64,000 nucleotides of DNA. Origin: Halichoerus grypus (lineage: Eukaryota > Chordata > Mammalia > Carnivora > Phocidae). Under the pieces are notes generated by a model. The model had not been told where the DNA came from, searched no databases, and saw nothing but the letters and a program-made list of their open reading frames with translations. A program made the translations under genes and the position numbers. The stretch spans positions 1 through 64,000 of the forward strand of contig NW_027555066.1 in the NCBI RefSeq assembly GCF_964656455.1, given 5' to 3'. Shown one piece after another: positions 49,701-62,900 of this stretch; position 1 is the stretch's first letter, and the number at the start of each line of letters is the position of its first letter.

Positions 49701-51115
49701 ACCAAGAATCAATGCTATAGAGTTACTGCGCTTGAGTTAACATTGCCGTTCCTGAAGCCAGAGGAATTTGACAGTGCTCGTGTCTGTCTGAGAGCCCGGG
49801 GAAAGGGTCCCATACGTGAAATGGAGTGAGAAACAGGCCGGAGCGGAAGGCAGTTCTCAACTCACCTCTTGTTTATGAGGCTAGTACCCTTGCCCCGGGT
49901 GTGCCTGCAGGGCTAAAGCCAACCACCTAACTCAAAGGAACAACTCTGTAGAGATTTCCTGCTTCGGCTAAAGTAGCCATGCCGGAGGGTGGACGCATTT
50001 TGCTGTGTGCATGCGTGAGCGCACTGCAAGTGAGTCCAGACCCATTTTCCGTGTGGGACTCAGGCCCCGGCAGAAGGCAGAACATGACTCCCCACTTGTT
50101 TCCTGAGGCTAGCACTGCGGCCCCACTTTTGCATGGAAGTCTAATAGCAAGCGTTCTTTTTTTTAATTATTATTTAATGTTTTTATTGTTATGTTAATCC
50201 CCATACATTACATCATTAGTTTTAGATATAGTGTTCCATGGTTCATTGTTTGTGCATAACACCCAGTGCTCCATGCAGAACGTGCCCTGCTCAATACCCA
50301 TCACCAGGCTAAGCCATCCTCCCAGCCCCCTCCCCTCTAGAACCCTCAGTTTGTTTTTCAGAGTCCATCATCTCTCATGGTTCTTCTCCCCCTCCGATTT
50401 TCCCCCCTTCATTCTTCCCCTCCTGCTGCATTCTTCTTCTTCTTTTTTTCTTTCTTAACATATATTGCATTATTTGTTTCAGAGGTACAGATCTGAGATT
50501 CAACAGTCTTGCACAATTCACAGCGCTTACCAGAACACATACCCTCCACAGTGTCCATCACCCAGTCACCCCATCCCTCCCACCCCACCCCCCACTCTAG
50601 CAACCCTCAGTTTGTTTCCTGAGATTAAGAATTCCTCATATCAGTGAGGTCATATGATACATGTCTTTCTCGGTTTGACTTATTTCGCTCAGCATGATAC
50701 CCTCCAGTTCCATCCACGTCGTTGCAGATGGCAAGATCTCATTCCTTTTGATGGCTGCATAATATTCCATTGTATATATATATATACCCCCTCTTCTTTA
50801 TCCATTCATCTGTTGGTGGACATGGCTCTTTCCACAGTTTGGCTATTGTGGACATTCATAGCAAGCGTTCTAACTCGGAGAAACAACACTGAAGAGAAAC
50901 CGTGCTTTAGCTACCGACGACCTCTATGTGGGAGGAAGCAGTTTAGGGTGTACGGTGGGTGAGAGCCTGGGGACGGGTTCCGTTTCGTGAAATCGAGGGA
51001 GAGACAGGCCGGAGAGAAGGCAGCTCTCAACTCAAACCATGGTTATGGGGCTAGTACCGTTGCCCCGGGTGTGTGTGCAGGCTTCATGAAAACTGCCTAA
51101 CTCGAAGGAAAAACT
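46706..51115. repeat. HOR unit 12 (4410 bp)
   Basis: Full-length unit. It is the first of four consecutive units with G at offset 355 (47061; GGGCAGAAGG instead of GGGCACAAGG). I saw no difference between this unit and units 13 and 14 by eye. Confidence 0.95.
50158..50857 (-). mobile_element. 5'-truncated LINE-1, unit 12 (700 bp)
   Basis: Target-site duplications at 50144-50157 and 50858-50871, with (TA)7. Confidence 0.94.
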
Positions 51116-54100
51116 CGCTGGAGAATCCATGCTTCAGCTAAAAGAGCCGCTCCTGAGGGTGGAAGCATTTTGTTGTGTGCGTGCATGAGAGCACTGCAAG
51201 GGAGTCCAAAGCTTTTTGTGAATGAGCCTCAGGCCCCAGCAGAAGGCAGAACACGACTCCCCATGTATTTCATCACGCTAGCACGGCAGCCCCACTTTTG
51301 CATGGAAGTCTAACAGCTAGTGTTCTCACTCGAAGAAACAACACTGTAGAGAAACCGTGCTTTAGCTACCGTCGACCTCTAGACGGAGGAAGCATTACAC
51401 GGAGTACCGTGGCTGAGAGCCTGGGGAACGGGTTCCATACGTGAAACCAAGGGAGAAATAGGTCCGGGCAGAAGGCACCTCTGGACTCAGCTCTTGCTAC
51501 CTGAAGCTAAGACTACTGCTCCATGTGTGCTTGGAATGCTATGTGCTCGACCCTGACTGGGAAGAAACAAGCCTGTAAAGAATCCCAGCTGCAGCTCATT
51601 CGCCTACCAGGCTACTAACACCAAGAATCAATGCTGTAGCCTTACTGCGCTTTAGCTACCATTGCCGTTCCTGAAGCCGCAGGAGTTGTATAGTGCTCGT
51701 GTATGAGAGACCGGGGAAAGGGTCCCATACGTGAAATGGAGTGAGAAACAGGCCGGTGCGGAAGGCAGCTCTCAACTCACCTCTTGTTTATGAGGCTAGT
51801 CCCCTTGCCCCGGGTGTGCCTGCAGGCCATAAGCCAACCACCTAACTCAAAGGAACAACTCTGTAGGGAATTCCTGCTTCGGCTAAAAGAGCCATGCCTC
51901 AGGGTGGACGCATTGTGTGGTGTGCATGCGTGAGTGCACAGCAAGGGAGTCCAAAACCATTTTCCTTGTGAGACCCAGGCCCCGGAAGAAGCCAGAACAC
52001 GACTCCCCACTTGCTCCATGAAACTACTACTGCGGCCCCACTTTTGAATGGAAGTCTAATAGCTAGCTTTCTAACTCGAACAAACAACACTGTAGACAAA
52101 CCGTGCTTTAGCTACCGTCGACCTCTCTGTGGGCGAAGCAGTTTAGGGTGTACTGTGGCTGAGAGCCTGGGGACGGTTTCAATATCGTAATATCGGGGGA
52201 GAGACAGGCCGGTACAGAAGGCAGCTCTCAACCCACATCATGGTTATGGGGCTAGTACCGTTGCCCAGGGTAAACACAGCCACCTAACTCGAAGGAGAAT
52301 CTCGGTTCAGAGCTTGTGCGTCAGGTCAAACAGCTGCTCCTGAGGGTGGCAGCATTTTGTTGTGTGCGTGCGTGAGAGCACTGCAAGGAAGTCCAAAGCT
52401 TTTTGCGAGCGAGACTCAGGCCCCAGCGAAAGGCAGAACACGACTCCCCATGTGTTTCATCACGCTAGCACGGCAGCCCCACTTTTGCATGGAAGTCTAA
52501 TAGCTAGCGTTCTAACTCGAAGAAACTACACAGCAGAGAAACCGTGCTTTAGCTACCGTCGACCTCTCTGTGGGCGAAGCAGTTTAGGGTGTACTGTGGC
52601 TGAGAGCCTGGGCACAGTTTCAATATCATAATATCGGGGAGAGGCAGGCCGGTACAGAAGGCAGCTCTCAACACACATCATGGTTATGGGGCTGCTACCG
52701 TTCGCCAGGGTGTGTGTGCAGGCTTCAACACAGCCACCTAACTCGAAGGAAAACTTGATTGAGAGCCTGTGCTTCAGGTAAAACAGGTGCTCCTGAGGGT
52801 GGCAGCATTTTGTTGTGTGCGTGCGTGAGAGTAGTGCAAGGGAGTCCAAAGCTTTTTGCGAGTGAGACTCAGGCCCCAGCAAAAGGCAGAACACGACTCC
52901 CCATGTGTTTGACCAAGCTAGCACGGCAGCCCCACATTTGCATGGCAGTCTAATAGCTAGCGTTCTAACTCGAAGAAACAACACTGTAGAGAAACCGTGC
53001 TTTAGCTACCGTCGACCTCTCTGTGGGCGGAGCAGTTTAGGGTGTACTGTGGCTGAGAGCCTGGGGACGGTTTCAATATCGTAATATCGGGGAGAGACAG
53101 GCCGGTACAGAAGGCAGCTCTTAACTCACATCCTGGTTATGGGGCTAGTACCATTCGAGAGGGTGTGTGTGCCGCCTTAAACACAGCCACCTAACTCGAA
53201 GGAAAAACTCGGTTGAGAGCCTGTGCTGCAGGTAAAACAGCTGCTCCTGAGGGTGGCAGCATTTTGTGGTGTGCGTGCGTGAGAGCACTGCAAGGGAGTC
53301 CAAAGCTTTTTGCGAGTGAGACTCAGGCCCCTGCGAAAGGCAGAACACGACTCCCCATGTGTTTGACCAAGCTAGCACGGCAGCCCCACATTTGCATGGC
53401 AGTCTAATAGCTAGCGTTCTAACTCGAAGAAACAACACGGTAGAGAAATCGTGCTTTAGCTACCATCCACGTCTCTGAGGGAGGAAGCACTTTCCAGGCT
53501 ACCGTGGGTGAGAGCCTGGGGAACGGGTTCCTTACGTGAGACCGAGGGAGAAGAAGTCCGGGCCACAAGGCACCTCTCGACTCAGCTCTTGTTACCTGAA
53601 GCTAACGCTACTGCTCCATGTGTGCATAGGAATGCTAAGTGCTCCACACTGTTTTGGCAGAAAGAAGCCGGTCAAGAATCCCAGCTTCAGCTCATTCGCC
53701 TCTCCACAGGGTGGCAGGATTTTCAACTCTGCTTGAGTGCAAACCTGGGGAATGAGTCCCAGCAGAATTCCGAGGCAGAAATAAGCATGGGCAGGAGGCA
53801 GCTATCGACTCAACTCTTGTTTCGGGAAACTAGATCGGCTCTCCCGTGTGTGCGTGTAGTCCTAAGTGCCATCCACCCAACGGAAAGGAACAAAAGTGCG
53901 GAGGACCCGTGCCTCAGCAAAGATCGCCCTTCCTGAGCGTGCACTTCATCTGTTGTGTGTTTTTGTGAAAGCATGAGAAATGGAACCTAAACGTAACTCG
54001 GAGTGAGAAGCAGGCCTGGAAGGAAGGCTGCTGTCGACTCCCCTCTTGTTTGAGGAGATTAGCACTGCTGTACCCTGTGTGCCTGGAAGCCTAGTTCCCA

Positions 54101-55525
54101 GGCTACTAACACCAAGAATCAATGCTATAGAGTTACTGCGCTTGAGTTAACATTGCCGTTCCTGAAGCCAGAGGAATTTGACAGTGCTCGTGTCTGTCTG
54201 AGAGCCCGGGGAAAGGGTCCCATACGTGAAATGGAGTGAGAAACAGGCCGGAGCGGAAGGCAGTTCTCAACTCACCTCTTGTTTATGAGGCTAGTACCCT
54301 TGCCCCGGGTGTGCCTGCAGGGCTAAAGCCAACCACCTAACTCAAAGGAACAACTCTGTAGAGATTTCCTGCTTCGGCTAAAGTAGCCATGCCGGAGGGT
54401 GGACGCATTTTGCTGTGTGCATGCGTGAGCGCACTGCAAGTGAGTCCAGACCCATTTTCCGTGTGGGACTCAGGCCCCGGCAGAAGGCAGAACATGACTC
54501 CCCACTTGTTTCCTGAGGCTAGCACTGCGGCCCCACTTTTGCATGGAAGTCTAATAGCAAGCGTTCTTTTTTTTAATTATTATTTAATGTTTTTATTGTT
54601 ATGTTAATCCCCATACATTACATCATTAGTTTTAGATATAGTGTTCCATGGTTCATTGTTTGTGCATAACACCCAGTGCTCCATGCAGAACGTGCCCTGC
54701 TCAATACCCATCACCAGGCTAAGCCATCCTCCCAGCCCCCTCCCCTCTAGAACCCTCAGTTTGTTTTTCAGAGTCCATCATCTCTCATGGTTCTTCTCCC
54801 CCTCCGATTTTCCCCCCTTCATTCTTCCCCTCCTGCTGCATTCTTCTTCTTCTTTTTTTCTTTCTTAACATATATTGCATTATTTGTTTCAGAGGTACAG
54901 ATCTGAGATTCAACAGTCTTGCACAATTCACAGCGCTTACCAGAACACATACCCTCCACAGTGTCCATCACCCAGTCACCCCATCCCTCCCACCCCACCC
55001 CCCACTCTAGCAACCCTCAGTTTGTTTCCTGAGATTAAGAATTCCTCATATCAGTGAGGTCATATGATACATGTCTTTCTCGGTTTGACTTATTTCGCTC
55101 AGCATGATACCCTCCAGTTCCATCCACGTCGTTGCAGATGGCAAGATCTCATTCCTTTTGATGGCTGCATAATATTCCATTGTATATATATATATACCCC
55201 CTCTTCTTTATCCATTCATCTGTTGGTGGACATGGCTCTTTCCACAGTTTGGCTATTGTGGACATTCATAGCAAGCGTTCTAACTCGGAGAAACAACACT
55301 GAAGAGAAACCGTGCTTTAGCTACCGACGACCTCTATGTGGGAGGAAGCAGTTTAGGGTGTACGGTGGGTGAGAGCCTGGGGACGGGTTCCGTTTCGTGA
55401 AATCGAGGGAGAGACAGGCCGGAGAGAAGGCAGCTCTCAACTCAAACCATGGTTATGGGGCTAGTACCGTTGCCCCGGGTGTGTGTGCAGGCTTCATGAA
55501 AACTGCCTAACTCGAAGGAAAAACT
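51116..55525. repeat. HOR unit 13 (4410 bp)
   Basis: Full-length unit with the shared G at 51471. No private variant was noticed against units 12 and 14. Confidence 0.95.
54568..55267 (-). mobile_element. 5'-truncated LINE-1, unit 13 (700 bp)
   Basis: Target-site duplications at 54554-54567 and 55268-55281, with (TA)7. Confidence 0.94.
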
Positions 55526-58500
55526 CGCTGGAGAATCCATGCTTCAGCTAAAAGAGCCGCTCCTGAGGGTGGAAGCATTTTGTTGTGTGCGTGCATGAGA
55601 GCACTGCAAGGGAGTCCAAAGCTTTTTGTGAATGAGCCTCAGGCCCCAGCAGAAGGCAGAACACGACTCCCCATGTATTTCATCACGCTAGCACGGCAGC
55701 CCCACTTTTGCATGGAAGTCTAACAGCTAGTGTTCTCACTCGAAGAAACAACACTGTAGAGAAACCGTGCTTTAGCTACCGTCGACCTCTAGACGGAGGA
55801 AGCATTACACGGAGTACCGTGGCTGAGAGCCTGGGGAACGGGTTCCATACGTGAAACCAAGGGAGAAATAGGTCCGGGCAGAAGGCACCTCTGGACTCAG
55901 CTCTTGCTACCTGAAGCTAAGACTACTGCTCCATGTGTGCTTGGAATGCTATGTGCTCGACCCTGACTGGGAAGAAACAAGCCTGTAAAGAATCCCAGCT
56001 GCAGCTCATTCGCCTACCAGGCTACTAACACCAAGAATCAATGCTGTAGCCTTACTGCGCTTTAGCTACCATTGCCGTTCCTGAAGCCGCAGGAGTTGTA
56101 TAGTGCTCGTGTATGAGAGACCGGGGAAAGGGTCCCATACGTGAAATGGAGTGAGAAACAGGCCGGTGCGGAAGGCAGCTCTCAACTCACCTCTTGTTTA
56201 TGAGGCTAGTCCCCTTGCCCCGGGTGTGCCTGCAGGCCATAAGCCAACCACCTAACTCAAAGGAACAACTCTGTAGGGAATTCCTGCTTCGGCTAAAAGA
56301 GCCATGCCTCAGGGTGGACGCATTGTGTGGTGTGCATGCGTGAGTGCACAGCAAGGGAGTCCAAAACCATTTTCCTTGTGAGACCCAGGCCCCGGAAGAA
56401 GCCAGAACACGACTCCCCACTTGCTCCATGAAACTACTACTGCGGCCCCACTTTTGAATGGAAGTCTAATAGCTAGCTTTCTAACTCGAACAAACAACAC
56501 TGTAGACAAACCGTGCTTTAGCTACCGTCGACCTCTCTGTGGGCGAAGCAGTTTAGGGTGTACTGTGGCTGAGAGCCTGGGGACGGTTTCAATATCGTAA
56601 TATCGGGGGAGAGACAGGCCGGTACAGAAGGCAGCTCTCAACCCACATCATGGTTATGGGGCTAGTACCGTTGCCCAGGGTAAACACAGCCACCTAACTC
56701 GAAGGAGAATCTCGGTTCAGAGCTTGTGCGTCAGGTCAAACAGCTGCTCCTGAGGGTGGCAGCATTTTGTTGTGTGCGTGCGTGAGAGCACTGCAAGGAA
56801 GTCCAAAGCTTTTTGCGAGCGAGACTCAGGCCCCAGCGAAAGGCAGAACACGACTCCCCATGTGTTTCATCACGCTAGCACGGCAGCCCCACTTTTGCAT
56901 GGAAGTCTAATAGCTAGCGTTCTAACTCGAAGAAACTACACAGCAGAGAAACCGTGCTTTAGCTACCGTCGACCTCTCTGTGGGCGAAGCAGTTTAGGGT
57001 GTACTGTGGCTGAGAGCCTGGGCACAGTTTCAATATCATAATATCGGGGAGAGGCAGGCCGGTACAGAAGGCAGCTCTCAACACACATCATGGTTATGGG
57101 GCTGCTACCGTTCGCCAGGGTGTGTGTGCAGGCTTCAACACAGCCACCTAACTCGAAGGAAAACTTGATTGAGAGCCTGTGCTTCAGGTAAAACAGGTGC
57201 TCCTGAGGGTGGCAGCATTTTGTTGTGTGCGTGCGTGAGAGTAGTGCAAGGGAGTCCAAAGCTTTTTGCGAGTGAGACTCAGGCCCCAGCAAAAGGCAGA
57301 ACACGACTCCCCATGTGTTTGACCAAGCTAGCACGGCAGCCCCACATTTGCATGGCAGTCTAATAGCTAGCGTTCTAACTCGAAGAAACAACACTGTAGA
57401 GAAACCGTGCTTTAGCTACCGTCGACCTCTCTGTGGGCGGAGCAGTTTAGGGTGTACTGTGGCTGAGAGCCTGGGGACGGTTTCAATATCGTAATATCGG
57501 GGAGAGACAGGCCGGTACAGAAGGCAGCTCTTAACTCACATCCTGGTTATGGGGCTAGTACCATTCGAGAGGGTGTGTGTGCCGCCTTAAACACAGCCAC
57601 CTAACTCGAAGGAAAAACTCGGTTGAGAGCCTGTGCTGCAGGTAAAACAGCTGCTCCTGAGGGTGGCAGCATTTTGTGGTGTGCGTGCGTGAGAGCACTG
57701 CAAGGGAGTCCAAAGCTTTTTGCGAGTGAGACTCAGGCCCCTGCGAAAGGCAGAACACGACTCCCCATGTGTTTGACCAAGCTAGCACGGCAGCCCCACA
57801 TTTGCATGGCAGTCTAATAGCTAGCGTTCTAACTCGAAGAAACAACACGGTAGAGAAATCGTGCTTTAGCTACCATCCACGTCTCTGAGGGAGGAAGCAC
57901 TTTCCAGGCTACCGTGGGTGAGAGCCTGGGGAACGGGTTCCTTACGTGAGACCGAGGGAGAAGAAGTCCGGGCCACAAGGCACCTCTCGACTCAGCTCTT
58001 GTTACCTGAAGCTAACGCTACTGCTCCATGTGTGCATAGGAATGCTAAGTGCTCCACACTGTTTTGGCAGAAAGAAGCCGGTCAAGAATCCCAGCTTCAG
58101 CTCATTCGCCTCTCCACAGGGTGGCAGGATTTTCAACTCTGCTTGAGTGCAAACCTGGGGAATGAGTCCCAGCAGAATTCCGAGGCAGAAATAAGCATGG
58201 GCAGGAGGCAGCTATCGACTCAACTCTTGTTTCGGGAAACTAGATCGGCTCTCCCGTGTGTGCGTGTAGTCCTAAGTGCCATCCACCCAACGGAAAGGAA
58301 CAAAAGTGCGGAGGACCCGTGCCTCAGCAAAGATCGCCCTTCCTGAGCGTGCACTTCATCTGTTGTGTGTTTTTGTGAAAGCATGAGAAATGGAACCTAA
58401 ACGTAACTCGGAGTGAGAAGCAGGCCTGGAAGGAAGGCTGCTGTCGACTCCCCTCTTGTTTGAGGAGATTAGCACTGCTGTACCCTGTGTGCCTGGAAGC

Positions 58501-59935
58501 CTAGTTCCCAGGCTACTAACACCAAGAATCAATGCTATAGAGTTACTGCGCTTGAGTTAACATTGCCGTTCCTGAAGCCAGAGGAATTTGACAGTGCTCG
58601 TGTCTGTCTGAGAGCCCGGGGAAAGGGTCCCATACGTGAAATGGAGTGAGAAACAGGCCGGAGCGGAAGGCAGTTCTCAACTCACCTCTTGTTTATGAGG
58701 CTAGTACCCTTGCCCCGGGTGTGCCTGCAGGGCTAAAGCCAACCACCTAACTCAAAGGAACAACTCTGTAGAGATTTCCTGCTTCGGCTAAAGTAGCCAT
58801 GCCGGAGGGTGGACGCATTTTGCTGTGTGCATGCGTGAGCGCACTGCAAGTGAGTCCAGACCCATTTTCCGTGTGGGACTCAGGCCCCGGCAGAAGGCAG
58901 AACATGACTCCCCACTTGTTTCCTGAGGCTAGCACTGCGGCCCCACTTTTGCATGGAAGTCTAATAGCAAGCGTTCTTTTTTTTAATTATTATTTAATGT
59001 TTTTATTGTTATGTTAATCCCCATACATTACATCATTAGTTTTAGATATAGTGTTCCATGGTTCATTGTTTGTGCATAACACCCAGTGCTCCATGCAGAA
59101 CGTGCCCTGCTCAATACCCATCACCAGGCTAAGCCATCCTCCCAGCCCCCTCCCCTCTAGAACCCTCAGTTTGTTTTTCAGAGTCCATCATCTCTCATGG
59201 TTCTTCTCCCCCTCCGATTTTCCCCCCTTCATTCTTCCCCTCCTGCTGCATTCTTCTTCTTCTTTTTTTCTTTCTTAACATATATTGCATTATTTGTTTC
59301 AGAGGTACAGATCTGAGATTCAACAGTCTTGCACAATTCACAGCGCTTACCAGAACACATACCCTCCACAGTGTCCATCACCCAGTCACCCCATCCCTCC
59401 CACCCCACCCCCCACTCTAGCAACCCTCAGTTTGTTTCCTGAGATTAAGAATTCCTCATATCAGTGAGGTCATATGATACATGTCTTTCTCGGTTTGACT
59501 TATTTCGCTCAGCATGATACCCTCCAGTTCCATCCACGTCGTTGCAGATGGCAAGATCTCATTCCTTTTGATGGCTGCATAATATTCCATTGTATATATA
59601 TATATACCCCCTCTTCTTTATCCATTCATCTGTTGGTGGACATGGCTCTTTCCACAGTTTGGCTATTGTGGACATTCATAGCAAGCGTTCTAACTCGGAG
59701 AAACAACACTGAAGAGAAACCGTGCTTTAGCTACCGACGACCTCTATGTGGGAGGAAGCAGTTTAGGGTGTACGGTGGGTGAGAGCCTGGGGACGGGTTC
59801 CGTTTCGTGAAATCGAGGGAGAGACAGGCCGGAGAGAAGGCAGCTCTCAACTCAAACCATGGTTATGGGGCTAGTACCGTTGCCCCGGGTGTGTGTGCAG
59901 GCTTCATGAAAACTGCCTAACTCGAAGGAAAAACT
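55526..59935. repeat. HOR unit 14 (4410 bp)
   Basis: Full-length unit with the shared G at 55881. No private variant was noticed against units 12 and 13. Confidence 0.95.
58978..59677 (-). mobile_element. 5'-truncated LINE-1, unit 14 (700 bp)
   Basis: Target-site duplications at 58964-58977 and 59678-59691, with (TA)7. Confidence 0.94.
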
Positions 59936-62900
59936 CGCTGGAGAATCCATGCTTCAGCTAAAAGAGCCGCTCCTGAGGGTGGAAGCATTTTGTTGTGTGC
60001 GTGCATGAGAGCACTGCAAGGGAGTCCAAAGCTTTTTGTGAATGAGCCTCAGGCCCCAGCAGAAGGCAGAACACGACTCCCCATGTATTTCATCACGCTA
60101 GCACGGCAGCCCCACTTTTGCATGGAAGTCTAACAGCTAGTGTTCTCACTCGAAGAAACAACACTGTAGAGAAACCGTGCTTTAGCTACCGTCGACCTCT
60201 AGACGGAGGAAGCATTACACGGAGTACCGTGGCTGAGAGCCTGGGGAACGGGTTCCATACGTGAAACCAAGGGAGAAATAGGTCCGGGCAGAAGGCACCT
60301 CTGGACTCAGCTCTTGCTACCTGAAGCTAAGACTACTGCTCCATGTGTGCTTGGAATGCTATGTGCTCGACCCTGACTGGGAAGAAACAAGCCTGTAAAG
60401 AATCCCAGCTGCAGCTCATTCGCCTACCAGGCTACTAACACCAAGAATCAATGCTGTAGCCTTACTGCGCTTTAGCTACCATTGCCGTTCCTGAAGCCGC
60501 AGGAGTTGTATAGTGCTCGTGTATGAGAGACCGGGGAAAGGGTCCCATACGTGAAATGGAGTGAGAAACAGGCCGGTGCGGAAGGCAGCTCTCAACTCAC
60601 CTCTTGTTTATGAGGCTAGTCCCCTTGCCCCGGGTGTGCCTGCAGGCCATAAGCCAACCACCTAACTCAAAGGAACAACTCTGTAGGGAATTCCTGCTTC
60701 GGCTAAAAGAGCCATGCCTCAGGGTGGACGCATTGTGTGGTGTGCATGCGTGAGTGCACAGCAAGGGAGTCCAAAACCATTTTCCTTGTGAGACCCAGGC
60801 CCCGGAAGAAGCCAGAACACGACTCCCCACTTGCTCCATGAAACTACTACTGCGGCCCCACTTTTGAATGGAAGTCTAATAGCTAGCTTTCTAACTCGAA
60901 CAAACAACACTGTAGACAAACCGTGCTTTAGCTACCGTCGACCTCTCTGTGGGCGAAGCAGTTTAGGGTGTACTGTGGCTGAGAGCCTGGGGACGGTTTC
61001 AATATCGTAATATCGGGGGAGAGACAGGCCGGTACAGAAGGCAGCTCTCAACCCACATCATGGTTATGGGGCTAGTACCGTTGCCCAGGGTAAACACAGC
61101 CACCTAACTCGAAGGAGAATCTCGGTTCAGAGCTTGTGCGTCAGGTCAAACAGCTGCTCCTGAGGGTGGCAGCATTTTGTTGTGTGCGTGCGTGAGAGCA
61201 CTGCAAGGAAGTCCAAAGCTTTTTGCGAGCGAGACTCAGGCCCCAGCGAAAGGCAGAACACGACTCCCCATGTGTTTCATCACGCTAGCACGGCAGCCCC
61301 ACTTTTGCATGGAAGTCTAATAGCTAGCGTTCTAACTCGAAGAAACTACACAGCAGAGAAACCGTGCTTTAGCTACCGTCGACCTCTCTGTGGGCGAAGC
61401 AGTTTAGGGTGTACTGTGGCTGAGAGCCTGGGCACAGTTTCAATATCATAATATCGGGGAGAGGCAGGCCGGTACAGAAGGCAGCTCTCAACACACATCA
61501 TGGTTATGGGGCTGCTACCGTTCGCCAGGGTGTGTGTGCAGGCTTCAACACAGCCACCTAACTCGAAGGAAAACTTGATTGAGAGCCTGTGCTTCAGGTA
61601 AAACAGGTGCTCCTGAGGGTGGCAGCATTTTGTTGTGTGCGTGCGTGAGAGTAGTGCAAGGGAGTCCAAAGCTTTTTGCGAGTGAGACTCAGGCCCCAGC
61701 AAAAGGCAGAACACGACTCCCCATGTGTTTGACCAAGCTAGCACGGCAGCCCCACATTTGCATGGCAGTCTAATAGCTAGCGTTCTAACTCGAAGAAACA
61801 ACACTGTAGAGAAACCGTGCTTTAGCTACCGTCGACCTCTCTGTGGGCGGAGCAGTTTAGGGTGTACTGTGGCTGAGAGCCTGGGGACGGTTTCAATATC
61901 GTAATATCGGGGAGAGACAGGCCGGTACAGAAGGCAGCTCTTAACTCACATCCTGGTTATGGGGCTAGTACCATTCGAGAGGGTGTGTGTGCCGCCTTAA
62001 ACACAGCCACCTAACTCGAAGGAAAAACTCGGTTGAGAGCCTGTGCTGCAGGTAAAACAGCTGCTCCTGAGGGTGGCAGCATTTTGTGGTGTGCGTGCGT
62101 GAGAGCACTGCAAGGGAGTCCAAAGCTTTTTGCGAGTGAGACTCAGGCCCCTGCGAAAGGCAGAACACGACTCCCCATGTGTTTGACCAAGCTAGCACGG
62201 CAGCCCCACATTTGCATGGCAGTCTAATAGCTAGCGTTCTAACTCGAAGAAACAACACGGTAGAGAAATCGTGCTTTAGCTACCATCCACGTCTCTGAGG
62301 GAGGAAGCACTTTCCAGGCTACCGTGGGTGAGAGCCTGGGGAACGGGTTCCTTACGTGAGACCGAGGGAGAAGAAGTCCGGGCCACAAGGCACCTCTCGA
62401 CTCAGCTCTTGTTACCTGAAGCTAACGCTACTGCTCCATGTGTGCATAGGAATGCTAAGTGCTCCACACTGTTTTGGCAGAAAGAAGCCGGTCAAGAATC
62501 CCAGCTTCAGCTCATTCGCCTCTCCACAGGGTGGCAGGATTTTCAACTCTGCTTGAGTGCAAACCTGGGGAATGAGTCCCAGCAGAATTCCGAGGCAGAA
62601 ATAAGCATGGGCAGGAGGCAGCTATCGACTCAACTCTTGTTTCGGGAAACTAGATCGGCTCTCCCGTGTGTGCGTGTAGTCCTAAGTGCCATCCACCCAA
62701 CGGAAAGGAACAAAAGTGCGGAGGACCCGTGCCTCAGCAAAGATCGCCCTTCCTGAGCGTGCACTTCATCTGTTGTGTGTTTTTGTGAAAGCATGAGAAA
62801 TGGAACCTAAACGTAACTCGGAGTGAGAAGCAGGCCTGGAAGGAAGGCTGCTGTCGACTCCCCTCTTGTTTGAGGAGATTAGCACTGCTGTACCCTGTGT

